The notes below the pieces were generated by a model. The model saw only the letters and a list, made by a program, of their open reading frames with translations. It had not been told where the DNA came from and did no database searches. From assembly GCA_025935275.1 (NCBI GenBank), contig JAICVP010000160.1:1-5087 (forward strand): 5,087 nucleotides of DNA, in the 5' to 3' direction. Each line of letters opens with the position of its first letter. The first letter of the stretch is position 1. Below, piece after piece: positions 1 to 4,790 of this stretch. Origin of the DNA: Thermoleophilia bacterium. Its GTDB lineage: Bacteria > Actinomycetota > Thermoleophilia > Gaiellales > Gaiellaceae. Made by a program: the position numbers and the translations under genes.

Positions 1-105
1 AACGCACGTGCCCTCGGGCACGTCCAGGTCGAGGCCGTTGACCGCCGTGATGGGGCCGTAGCGCTTGACCACGCCCCGGAGTCGGATCGCCTGCCCGTCG
101 CGCAC
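1..105 (-). CDS. ABC transporter ATP-binding protein, N-terminal fragment (runs off left edge)
   Basis: The reverse strand, read from a GTG at 105 to the window edge, gives 35 residues that match the first strands of an ABC ATPase: an opening beta strand (AIRLRGVVKRYG), the A-loop aromatic Tyr16 in KRYG that stacks on the adenine of ATP, and a second strand (AVNGLDLDVPEGTCV) that leads straight into the Walker A loop, which lies outside the window. The style (VKRYG, then AV-G-DLDVP-G) resembles the DrrA/ABC-2 type exporter ATPases, but subfamily cannot be fixed from this much. GTG at 105 is the only ATG or GTG in frame before the stop at 142-144, so the start is well constrained. I see no Shine-Dalgarno close to it; the GGGAG at about 133-137 is far too distant. 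The gene is divergent from the AraC-type regulator, with 54 bp between the starts, so the regulator could act on both. The family is fairly sure; substrate and direction of transport are unknown. Confidence 0.8.
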   Translation of the reverse strand, partial: MRDGQAIRLRGVVKRYGPITAVNGLDLDVPEGTCV

Positions 106-159
106 GATTTCAGCATGCCAGTTTGAACTTCTCCCGCCGTTTCACGTCTGAACGATTAA

Positions 160-1068
160 GTGCAGGCAGACACGATCCACCGGACCCTGTTCGAAAACGA
201 GCGGCTCGTCCTCGGAGAGTTCTGGTGCCCGCCCGAGAGCCGGTGCTGGCACGGGCTGAACAGCGTCTCCGCGGTGCCGCACGTGATCTTCCCGCGGACA
301 CCCGTGACGATCCGCCAGCTCGGGCGCGAGCCTGTCGTCTGCGACCGAAACCACGTCCTCTTCTTCAACCCGGGACAGCGCTTCTTCCGCTCGCTCCGCA
401 GCCGCGACGGCGATCGCTCCTACTACGTCGAGCTGGCGCCCGAGCTCATGTTCAATCTGGCGCACCTCTCGAGCTTCCCGTTCGCGTTCGGGCCCTGCGA
501 CCCGAGCGTGTTCCTTCTGCAGCGGCTGGCCGTGAGGCATCTGAAGGAGCCCAGCCCCGACCCGCTGCTCGTGGAGGAAAGCGTCACCGAGTCGGTCGGG
601 CTCGCGATCGAGCGCGCGCGCAGCTTCCACGGCCTGCGCTCCAAGGGCCGGGAGGCGACGCGCGCCGCCCACCGGGAGATCGTCGACCAGACGAAGGAGC
701 TCCTGGCTGCCCGGTTTCGGGAACGGCTCACGATGGGGGAGATCGCGGCCGCGATCGGCGTCTCCCGCTTCCACCTGAGCCGCGTCTTCCGCGCGAGCAC
801 GGGCTTCTCCCTGCACGGGTACCGGAACCAGCTTCGCCTTCGGGCCGCGCTCGAGCGCATCGCGGATCCCGAGACGAGGCTGCCCGCGTTGGCCGCCGAG
901 CTCGGCTTTTCGGGCCACAGCCACTTCACCGCGTCCTTCCGCGAGGCGTTCGGCGTCGCGCCCTCCGAGCTGCGGGGCCGTGTCACCCGGGCGCGGCTGC
1001 AGGAGGTCCTCGAACGGCACTCGGCTAGCAAGATCGTGCCTCTTTCGGCTGCCTCCGGCTGCGACTGA
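160..1068 (+). CDS. AraC-family transcriptional regulator
   Basis: A 302-residue DNA-binding regulator, the usual length for the family. Residues about 8-110 form the N-terminal sensor half, a cupin-like AraC-binding domain (RTLFENERLVLGEFWCPP and NHVLFFNPGQRFFRS are typical strands). Residues about 175-275 form the paired helix-turn-helix DNA-binding domain: the first HTH is near 191-215 (TMGEIAAAIGVSRFHLSRVF), and the second is near 241-272 (LPALAAELGFSGHSHFTASF, then REAFGVAPSELR), the most conserved AraC signature. The start is GTG at 160 because a TAA sits directly before it (157-159) and the sensor domain begins almost at once. No Shine-Dalgarno is visible, so the mRNA may be leaderless. 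About 30 residues after the HTH are not conserved in style. Neighbours are a divergent ABC ATPase gene and a downstream peptide-type binding protein, so a transport-related regulon is a reasonable inference. The effector is unknown. Confidence 0.94.
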   Translation: MQADTIHRTLFENERLVLGEFWCPPESRCWHGLNSVSAVPHVIFPRTPVTIRQLGREPVVCDRNHVLFFNPGQRFFRSLRSRDGDRSYYVELAPELMFNLAHLSSFPFAFGPCDPSVFLLQRLAVRHLKEPSPDPLLVEESVTESVGLAIERARSFHGLRSKGREATRAAHREIVDQTKELLAARFRERLTMGEIAAAIGVSRFHLSRVFRASTGFSLHGYRNQLRLRAALERIADPETRLPALAAELGFSGHSHFTASFREAFGVAPSELRGRVTRARLQEVLERHSASKIVPLSAASGCD

Positions 1069-1090
1069 GGCCTGCAAACACGCGCTTCCG

Positions 1091-1154
1091 CCGCCGTTTA
1101 TCGACGGCGCAACAACCTGTCAGCCCCGCCAAACACGGCGGGGACGCCGGCGTC
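1091..1154 (+). repeat. Cluster of inverted repeats between the regulator and binding-protein genes
   Basis: Three perfect dyads are packed here. CGCCGT (1092-1097) pairs with ACGGCG (1104-1109) across a 6-nt loop. CCCCGCC (1124-1130) pairs with GGCGGGG (1137-1143) across the loop AAACAC. GACGCCGGCGTC (1143-1154) is a 12-bp self-palindrome. The arms can also pair differently: CCGCCGT (1091-1097) is the complement of ACGGCGG (1135-1141), which would break both simple hairpins. No T-run follows the stems. The block could end the araC-type transcript, form a structured leader for the binding-protein gene, or hold an operator; the sequence alone does not decide. The dyads are directly visible, but any function is inferred. 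Confidence 0.5.
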
Positions 1155-1173
1155 TTCAGTCCTCGACGACACC

Positions 1174-1180
1174 AAGGAGG
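1174..1180 (+). promoter_or_regulatory. Shine-Dalgarno site fixing the GTG start of the binding-protein gene
   Basis: AAGGAGG lies 5 nt before the GTG at 1186. This near-perfect anti-16S match decides the start and places it exactly where the lipoprotein signal peptide begins. Confidence 0.9.
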
Positions 1181-1185
1181 CAGGC

Positions 1186-2850
1186 GTGAAACTGAACAGG
1201 CGTTTCGTTCTTCTACCGGCGGTCCTCGCGGCCGTTCTCCTCGCGGCCGCAGGCTGCGGCGGCTCGAGCGACGGAGGGAATGCGGCTCCGACGGGCGGTG
1301 GCTCGAACGGGGCCCAGGCCGCGGACCAGGTCATCACGGTCGGGTGGGGGGCCGAGCCGCCGTCGCTCGACCCTGGTCTCGCGACCGACACGACCTCCTC
1401 CAACATCCTCGTGAACATCATGGATCCGCTGGTGAAGCTCGGGGATGACCTCGAGCCGGTGCCGAGCCTGGCCGAGAGCTGGGACACGAGCAAGGACGGG
1501 AAGACCGTCACGTTCCACCTCCGCTCCGACGGGAAGTGGACGAACGGCGACCCGGTCACGGCGCAGGACTTCGAATACTCCTGGAAGCGGACGATCTCCC
1601 CCGAGTTGGCCGCGGACTACGCGTACCAGTTCTACGGGATCGTCGGCGCCGCCGACTACAACGCCTGCCAGAAAAACTGCGAGGCGCTCGCCGACAAGGT
1701 CGGCGTCAAGGCCCTCGACGACTCGACACTCGAAGTGCAGCTGACCACGCCGCAGCCCTGGTTCATCCAGCAGGTGAGCCACACCTCGTTCCTGGCGGTC
1801 CATCGCGCCACGGTCGAGGAGTTCGGCGACAGCTGGACGGATCCGAAGAACATCGTCACTGACGGCCCGTTCAAGCTCGAGTCGTGGGAGCACGACGCCT
1901 CCATCGACCTCGTGAAGTGGGATGACTGGCGCGATGCCGCAGACGTCACCCTCACGCGCGTGAACGGCAAGATCATCGTCGACGGGACGACCCGGGTCCA
2001 ATCCTTCGAGGCCGGCGAGGTGGACGCGCTCGACGCAGGCGGCCTGCCGCCGGACGAGATCGCACGCCTCAAGGAGACGCCGGAGTACGAGTCGTACCCC
2101 GCGCTCGGGACGTACTACTACGGCTTCAACCTCGAGAACCTGCCCGACGTGCACGAGCGGCAGGCGCTCTCGCTCGCCATCGACCGGCGGACGATCGTCG
2201 ACAACATCGCCCAGGCGGATCAGGTTCCGTCCACGGGGTTCGCCCCGAAGGGCCTGCCCGGCTTCGACGCCTTCAACCCGAATTCGCCGTGGACGCCGGA
2301 GAACGGCGACATGGACGCGGCGAAGGACGCAATGTCTCAGGCGCAGAACCCGAAGACGGATCTCAACCTCTTCTTCAACGACTCGCCGGGCCACAAGGAG
2401 ATCGCCACCGCGGTGCAGGCGAACTGGAACGAGCTCGGCGTGACCACGACGTTGAAGCAGCAGGAGTGGGCGCAGTTCCTCGAGTTCCTCGGCCCGCCGC
2501 CGAACAAGGCAGTGGACGTCTACCGGAACGGGTGGATCGGCGACTACGTCGACGCCATCAACTTCCTGGAACTGTGGACCTGCGATTCGGGGAACAACAA
2601 CTCCAACTACTGCGACGAGGACTACGACGCGCTGCTCGAGCAGGCTCGCCAGACGCCCGACAACGACGCCCGCTACGAGATCTACGGCCAGCTGGAGGAC
2701 AAGCTCCTCGGCCAGGACGGCGCGCTGCCCCTCTCGCCGATCTACTGGTACACGTATCCGAACCTGGAGAAGCTCTCCATCAAGGACAGCTTCACGGTCA
2801 ACCTCCTCAACCAGATCGACCTGACGAAGGTGGTCGTCAGGGAGCAATAG
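1186..2850 (+). CDS. Peptide/nickel-type ABC transporter substrate-binding lipoprotein (OppA/DppA family, SBP_bac_5)
   Basis: An extracellular solute receptor of 554 residues, normal for this family, that would deliver oligopeptides or a similar ligand to an ABC importer. Residues 1-23 are a lipoprotein signal peptide: basic MKLNRR, a hydrophobic core, then lipobox A-A-G with Cys24 as the lipidated residue. A Gly/Ser/Asn-rich tether to about residue 48 follows. The fold opens with ITVGWGAEPPSLDPGLATDT (50-69), and residues 105-136 hold the OppA-type signature GKTVTFHLRSDGKW-T-GDPVTAQDFEYSWKR. Near 448-480 is the typical GWIGDYVDAINFLELW followed by NYCDEDYDALL, and the C-terminal lobe contains LPLSPIYWYTYPNLEKL (515-531). 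Two cysteine pairs (161/165 and 466/476) could be disulfides, fitting an exported protein. No permease or ATPase gene follows; a GC-rich hairpin closes the gene and an unrelated cupin comes next. Ligand is not predictable from the sequence. Confidence 0.95.
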   Translation: MKLNRRFVLLPAVLAAVLLAAAGCGGSSDGGNAAPTGGGSNGAQAADQVITVGWGAEPPSLDPGLATDTTSSNILVNIMDPLVKLGDDLEPVPSLAESWDTSKDGKTVTFHLRSDGKWTNGDPVTAQDFEYSWKRTISPELAADYAYQFYGIVGAADYNACQKNCEALADKVGVKALDDSTLEVQLTTPQPWFIQQVSHTSFLAVHRATVEEFGDSWTDPKNIVTDGPFKLESWEHDASIDLVKWDDWRDAADVTLTRVNGKIIVDGTTRVQSFEAGEVDALDAGGLPPDEIARLKETPEYESYPALGTYYYGFNLENLPDVHERQALSLAIDRRTIVDNIAQADQVPSTGFAPKGLPGFDAFNPNSPWTPENGDMDAAKDAMSQAQNPKTDLNLFFNDSPGHKEIATAVQANWNELGVTTTLKQQEWAQFLEFLGPPPNKAVDVYRNGWIGDYVDAINFLELWTCDSGNNNSNYCDEDYDALLEQARQTPDNDARYEIYGQLEDKLLGQDGALPLSPIYWYTYPNLEKLSIKDSFTVNLLNQIDLTKVVVREQ

Positions 2851-2873
2851 GGCACTCCCCACCACCTGTCACC

Positions 2874-2906
2874 GGCGGGTGGGGTGCGTCCGGCACCCCG
2901 CCCGCC
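2874..2906 (+). terminator. GC-rich terminator-like hairpin after the binding-protein gene
   Basis: GGCGGGTGGGGTGC (2874-2887) pairs with GCACCCCGCCCGCC (2893-2906), giving a 14-bp stem with one G-U wobble and a 5-nt loop GTCCG. It starts 23 nt after the TAG stop. There is no U-run; the stem is followed by a pyrimidine-rich CCCTCCTC stretch. High-GC actinobacteria often use such stem-only terminators, so termination is the likely role. An alternative 7-bp fold (CCCCACC 2857-2863 with GGTGGGG 2878-2884) would compete with it. Confidence 0.65.
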
Positions 2907-2930
2907 CCCTCCTCAGAGGTCGCTGAGCAT

Positions 2931-2948
2931 GGTGCGGGAACCCGCACC
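2931..2948 (+). repeat. Perfect 8-bp inverted repeat in the cupin gene leader
   Basis: GGTGCGGG (2931-2938) and CCCGCACC (2941-2948) are exact complements separated by AA, in the 155-bp spacer before the cupin gene. As RNA it forms a tight hairpin closed by a GAAC loop; as DNA it is an almost perfect 18-bp dyad of operator-like size. A 5-bp dyad (CTCAG 2912-2916 with CTGAG 2923-2927) precedes it, and a 10-bp palindrome CGAAGCTTCG (2993-3002) ends 3 nt before the cupin start codon. It could be an operator, a second terminator or part of a structured 5' leader. Confidence 0.45.
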
Positions 2949-3005
2949 CTTCGCACGCAGGCTGGCCCCATTGTCCCGAGCCCTCCCAGGGGCGAAGCTT
3001 CGGCC

Positions 3006-3371
3006 ATGAACACGGTCGAGATCTCCCTCCGCTACCGCCAGATGGCCCCGCTCCACGTCCACTCGGAGGACGAGGAGCTCAGCGTCCTCGAAGGCCGCCT
3101 GACGGTCTACGCGGGCGGCGCCCGCCTCGAGCTCGCGGCAGGCGAGTCCTGGGTCGCGCCGGCCGGTGTGCCGCACACGTACAGGGCCGAGACGGGCCGG
3201 GTGCGCCTCGCCGCGTCGTCGGCGGCGCGCTCGGCCGGCAGCTACGAGAGCTTCCTGCGCGCGGTCGCCGGGCCCTCTGCGCTCACCCCGGAGGACGAGG
3301 CCAACCTCGCGGTTTTCGCGGGCGCGAACGGGATCGAGGTCCTCGGCCGGCCCGGCGCGCTACCCGCTTAG
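3006..3371 (+). CDS. Small cupin-domain protein (single cupin with complete metal-site motif)
   Basis: A 121-residue single-domain cupin. Motif 1 is complete: HVHSEDE (His17, His19, Glu23), then six residues and Gly30, fitting HxH(x)3E(x)6G. Motif 2 is G46-x5-P52-x-G54-x2-H57, so all four usual metal ligands (His17, His19, Glu23, His57) are present; the often-seen Asn after motif 2 is Ala61. The N-terminus is short, with only about 14 residues before motif 1, so the barrel lacks strands that longer cupins have. A helical tail (SYESFLRAV, residues 79-87) leads to a closing ANGIEVLGRPGALPA segment that I recall from other actinobacterial cupins. ATG at 3006 is the only ATG, GTG or TTG in this frame in the spacer; its ribosome site is weak (AGGGG at 2988-2992, 13 nt away). 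Probably cytoplasmic and metal-binding; the reaction or ligand is unknown. Transcribed in the same direction as its neighbours, but separated from both by structured spacers. Confidence 0.85.
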   Translation: MNTVEISLRYRQMAPLHVHSEDEELSVLEGRLTVYAGGARLELAAGESWVAPAGVPHTYRAETGRVRLAASSAARSAGSYESFLRAVAGPSALTPEDEANLAVFAGANGIEVLGRPGALPA

Positions 3372-3386
3372 TTGCACAAGTCACAT

Positions 3387-3411
3387 GTGTACCGGCGGGC
3401 TGGCCGGGTAT
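3387..3411 (+). promoter_or_regulatory. Candidate sigma-B/sigma-F-like promoter for the PRC-barrel gene
   Basis: GGGTAT at 3406-3411 matches the -10 element of actinobacterial general-stress sigma factors (consensus GGGTAY). A GTGT at 3387-3390, one mismatch from the GTTT -35 element, lies 15 nt upstream. The resulting leader would be about 50 nt. A short consensus in GC-rich DNA can arise by chance, so this is tentative. Confidence 0.3.
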
Positions 3412-3423
3412 GTATTGGTTTCG

Positions 3424-3441
3424 AGGCCGCCGAGGCGGCCT
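3424..3441 (+). repeat. Perfect 8-bp inverted repeat in the PRC-barrel gene leader
   Basis: AGGCCGCC (3424-3431) and GGCGGCCT (3434-3441) are exact complements around a GA centre, 28 nt before the GTG start of the PRC-barrel gene. If the GGGTAT element upstream is a promoter, this dyad lies inside the 5' leader and would fold as a stable RNA hairpin. It could equally be a protein-binding dyad or the terminator of the cupin transcript, although no U-run follows. Confidence 0.4.
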
Positions 3442-3457
3442 GAGCGGGTACGCAACG

Positions 3458-3464
3458 AAGGGGG
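3458..3464 (+). promoter_or_regulatory. Purine-rich ribosome binding site deciding the PRC-barrel start
   Basis: AAGGGGG, followed by five A residues, sits directly before the GTG at 3470. The ATG at 3410 in the same frame has no such site and would add an Arg/Gly-rich leader encoded by the hairpin region, so GTG 3470 is preferred. Confidence 0.7.
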
Positions 3465-3469
3465 AAAAA

Positions 3470-3847
3470 GTGGAACGTTCACACACGACCACCGAACCGT
3501 GGACCTATCGTGACGTCGACACGCTCGGCGTCGACATGACGCGCGGCGTCGACATCGTCGGCTTCGAGATCGAGGCCACCGACGGCGGCATTGGAAAGAT
3601 CGACGAGGCGACCTACGACGTCGGCTCGAGCTACGTCGTGGTCGATACCGGCCCGTGGATCTTCGGCAAGAAGGTCATGCTTCCGGCCGCAGTCATCCAG
3701 CGAGTCGATCTCGATTCGCAGACGGTAATCGTCGACCGGACGAAGGACGAGATCAAGGACTCGCCCGAGTTCGACGAGGAGAACTACCGCGAGCAGGGCT
3801 ACCGCTCGCAGGTGGGCTCGTACTACTACAACGACACGGACAGGTAG
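3470..3847 (+). CDS. PRC-barrel domain protein
   Basis: A 125-residue protein. A short polar N-terminus is followed by a PRC-barrel of about residues 25-95: the strand DIVGFEIEATDGGIGKIDEA (28-47) is the typical opening, with the glycine turn DGGIGK, and YVVVDTGPWIFGKKVMLP (55-72) is the strongly conserved core of this actinobacterial subgroup. The last 30 residues are acidic and tyrosine-rich (EENYREQGYRSQVGSYYY). There is no signal peptide or membrane segment, so it is probably cytoplasmic. PRC-barrels occur in RNA maturation factors, photosystem subunits and many stress-associated small proteins; they act as binding modules, and no enzymatic role is indicated here. The gene has its own leader and a strong terminator, so it is probably monocistronic, and the possible stress-type promoter would fit. 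Family sure, function unknown. Confidence 0.9.
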   Translation: MERSHTTTEPWTYRDVDTLGVDMTRGVDIVGFEIEATDGGIGKIDEATYDVGSSYVVVDTGPWIFGKKVMLPAAVIQRVDLDSQTVIVDRTKDEIKDSPEFDEENYREQGYRSQVGSYYYNDTDR

Positions 3848-3866
3848 AGCTCGTCCGGAGCTGGAA

Positions 3867-3902
3867 GAGAACGGCCGCTTCTTGGCGGCCGTTCTCGTTT
3901 CT
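3867..3902 (+). terminator. Rho-independent terminator of the PRC-barrel gene
   Basis: GAGAACGGCCGC (3867-3878) pairs perfectly with GCGGCCGTTCTC (3885-3896) over the 6-nt loop TTCTTG. It begins 19 nt after the TAG stop and is followed by the T-rich GTTTCT. It is the clearest intrinsic terminator in the window. Confidence 0.88.
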
Positions 3903-3911
3903 GGTCACACT
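3882..3911 (+). promoter_or_regulatory. Possible promoter of the cyclase gene, overlapping the upstream terminator
   Basis: TTGGCG (3882-3887, four of six matches to TTGACA) and CACACT (3906-3911, three of six matches to TATAAT including the important A2 and T6) are 18 nt apart. This would start transcription at about 3918, the first base of the GTG start codon, making a leaderless mRNA; that agrees with the absence of a Shine-Dalgarno. The -35 would lie at the loop/3' arm of the terminator. The motif match is weak, so this is a hypothesis. Confidence 0.2.
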
Positions 3912-3917
3912 TCGCTC

Positions 3918-4529
3918 GTGGCGATCCACGACATCTCGGTTCCGATCCGGGCGGACATGCCGATCTACGAGGGCAACCCCGGCGTGGAGCTAGAACGCGC
4001 CTCCGCGATCGCGGACGGCGACCCCGCCAATGTGAGCCAGCTGATCTTCGGCGTGCATACGGGGACGCACGTGGATGCGCCGCTCCACTTCATCGACGGA
4101 GCTCCGGGCGCCGAGGGAATTCCGCTGGACGCGCTCGTTGGGCCCGCGGTCGTCGTCGATGCCACCGGAATGGACCGGCTGGGCGAAGCCGAGCTCCAGG
4201 GCCTGGAGATTCCTGAAGGCGCGGAGCGCGTGCTCTTGAAGACGCGCAACTCCGAGCTCTGGAACCGGAACGACTTCACCCGCGACTTCCTGCGCCTGGA
4301 CGGGAGCGGCGCGCGCTTCGTCGTCGCGCGCGGGATCCGCACGATCGGGATCGACTACCTCTCGATCGGGGACCGCGAGGCGCACAGGGAGCTCCTGGGG
4401 GCCGGGGTGGTGCCGGTGGAAGGGCTGGACCTGCGCAAGGTCGAGCCCGGCGAGTACACATTCGTCTGCCTCCCGCTGGACGTCGTCGGCTCGGACGGCG
4501 GCCCTGCCCGCGCGATCCTGATCGACTAG
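3918..4529 (+). CDS. Cyclase-family metal-dependent hydrolase (kynurenine formamidase KynB-like)
   Basis: A 203-residue protein, close to the 205-215 usual for KynB-type enzymes. It opens with the family's typical HDISVPIRADMPIYEGNPG (4-22). The metal motif HTGTHVDAPLHF covers 47-58 (His47, His51, Asp53, His57), and His156 and Glu168 lie 12 residues apart, matching the remaining ligands of the two-zinc KynB site as I recall it. A complete site suggests an active hydrolase. The conserved GIRTIGIDYLSI and the C-terminal CLPLDVVGSDGGPARAI are also present. KynB opens N-formylkynurenine in tryptophan breakdown, but no kynurenine-pathway genes are in view and many family members act on other amides or lactones, so the substrate is open. 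GTG at 3918 is chosen because the family's N-terminus begins there; further upstream the frame runs through the terminator hairpin. There is no visible ribosome site. Its stop overlaps the stop of the convergent zinc-ribbon gene. Confidence 0.9.
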   Translation: MAIHDISVPIRADMPIYEGNPGVELERASAIADGDPANVSQLIFGVHTGTHVDAPLHFIDGAPGAEGIPLDALVGPAVVVDATGMDRLGEAELQGLEIPEGAERVLLKTRNSELWNRNDFTRDFLRLDGSGARFVVARGIRTIGIDYLSIGDREAHRELLGAGVVPVEGLDLRKVEPGEYTFVCLPLDVVGSDGGPARAILID

Positions 4530-4789
4530 ACCCGCAGCTCGAGCGAGCGCACGCCGGTCATCTCCAGCCAGTAGCGGCTGGCCCCGTCGTGAGCCAGCCG
4601 GATGAGGACGCTCTCGCAGGCCGGGCAGCGCACGACGATCCCCGGGGCCTGCGCGTAGACGCTCGTGCCGCCCATCGCACCCACGGCGCCGCAGTTCGCG
4701 CACGTGCCGATGGCGGTCGTGACCTCGAAGGCGAAGATCTGCTCCAGATCACCCGCGGCGGCGTTTCCGTCCAGCTTCATGTCTTGCAT
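4526..4789 (-). CDS. Small zinc-ribbon protein (DUF6510-like)
   Basis: An 87-residue protein encoded right behind a flavin reductase gene. Two CxxC knuckles, CANC (30-33) and CPAC (55-58), are separated by 21 residues, the layout of a zinc ribbon. A short N-terminal LDGNAAAGDLEQIFAFEVTT segment precedes them and a hydrophobic RYWLEMTGVRSLEL end follows. This order matches the actinobacterial DUF6510 family as I remember it (an LDGN opening, a TT-x-GxC-x2-CG knuckle, a VVRC-x2-C knuckle and a final L-G-x-SLE). The ATG at 4789 is chosen because AGGAGG lies 5 nt before it. The longer frame back to 4915 would be an Arg/Ser-rich stretch antisense to nothing and overlapping the reductase. It starts one base after the reductase stop (TGA-G-ATG), so translational coupling is likely. 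No signal peptide. Function unknown; an accessory or electron-transfer role with the reductase is inference from context. Confidence 0.85.
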   Translation of the reverse strand: MQDMKLDGNAAAGDLEQIFAFEVTTAIGTCANCGAVGAMGGTSVYAQAPGIVVRCPACESVLIRLAHDGASRYWLEMTGVRSLELRV

Positions 4790-4790
4790 C

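Noticed and set aside
143..174. Imperfect inverted repeat CACGTCTG / CAGACACG spanning the regulator start, as a possible autoregulatory site
   Set aside because: Only six of eight positions pair, and AraC-type proteins usually bind direct rather than inverted repeats. It is not above chance in this DNA.
142..1077. 311-codon minus-strand frame and overlapping plus-strand frame (123-1028) across the regulator gene
   Set aside because: Both are low-complexity Arg/Ala/Pro-rich shadows of the AraC-type gene, which has unmistakable HTH motifs in its own frame.
1213..2865. Very long open frame (550 codons) on the minus strand opposite the binding-protein gene
   Set aside because: Its translation is dominated by Arg, Val and Leu with no recognisable domain. 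Long antisense frames are expected opposite genes with strong G/C third positions, and the plus-strand reading is a clear SBP_bac_5 lipoprotein.
2912..3002. Resemblance to a TPP riboswitch (GCTGAG followed by a GAACCC-like segment) or to a tRNA T-arm on the reverse strand
   Set aside because: The required conserved TPP core and its helices are missing. The GGTTCCC loop is not a valid T-loop, no acceptor stem or anticodon arm can be built, and the cupin is not a thiamine gene.
2289..3371. A 360-codon plus-strand frame that ends with the cupin
   Set aside because: Its first part is an out-of-frame reading of the binding-protein gene and its middle translates hairpin DNA. Only the part from ATG 3006 resembles a protein family.
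3882..3917. Start of the cyclase gene at a TTG at 3882
   Set aside because: This would encode extra residues from the terminator loop and 3' arm. Family members begin at about the residue encoded by the GTG at 3918.
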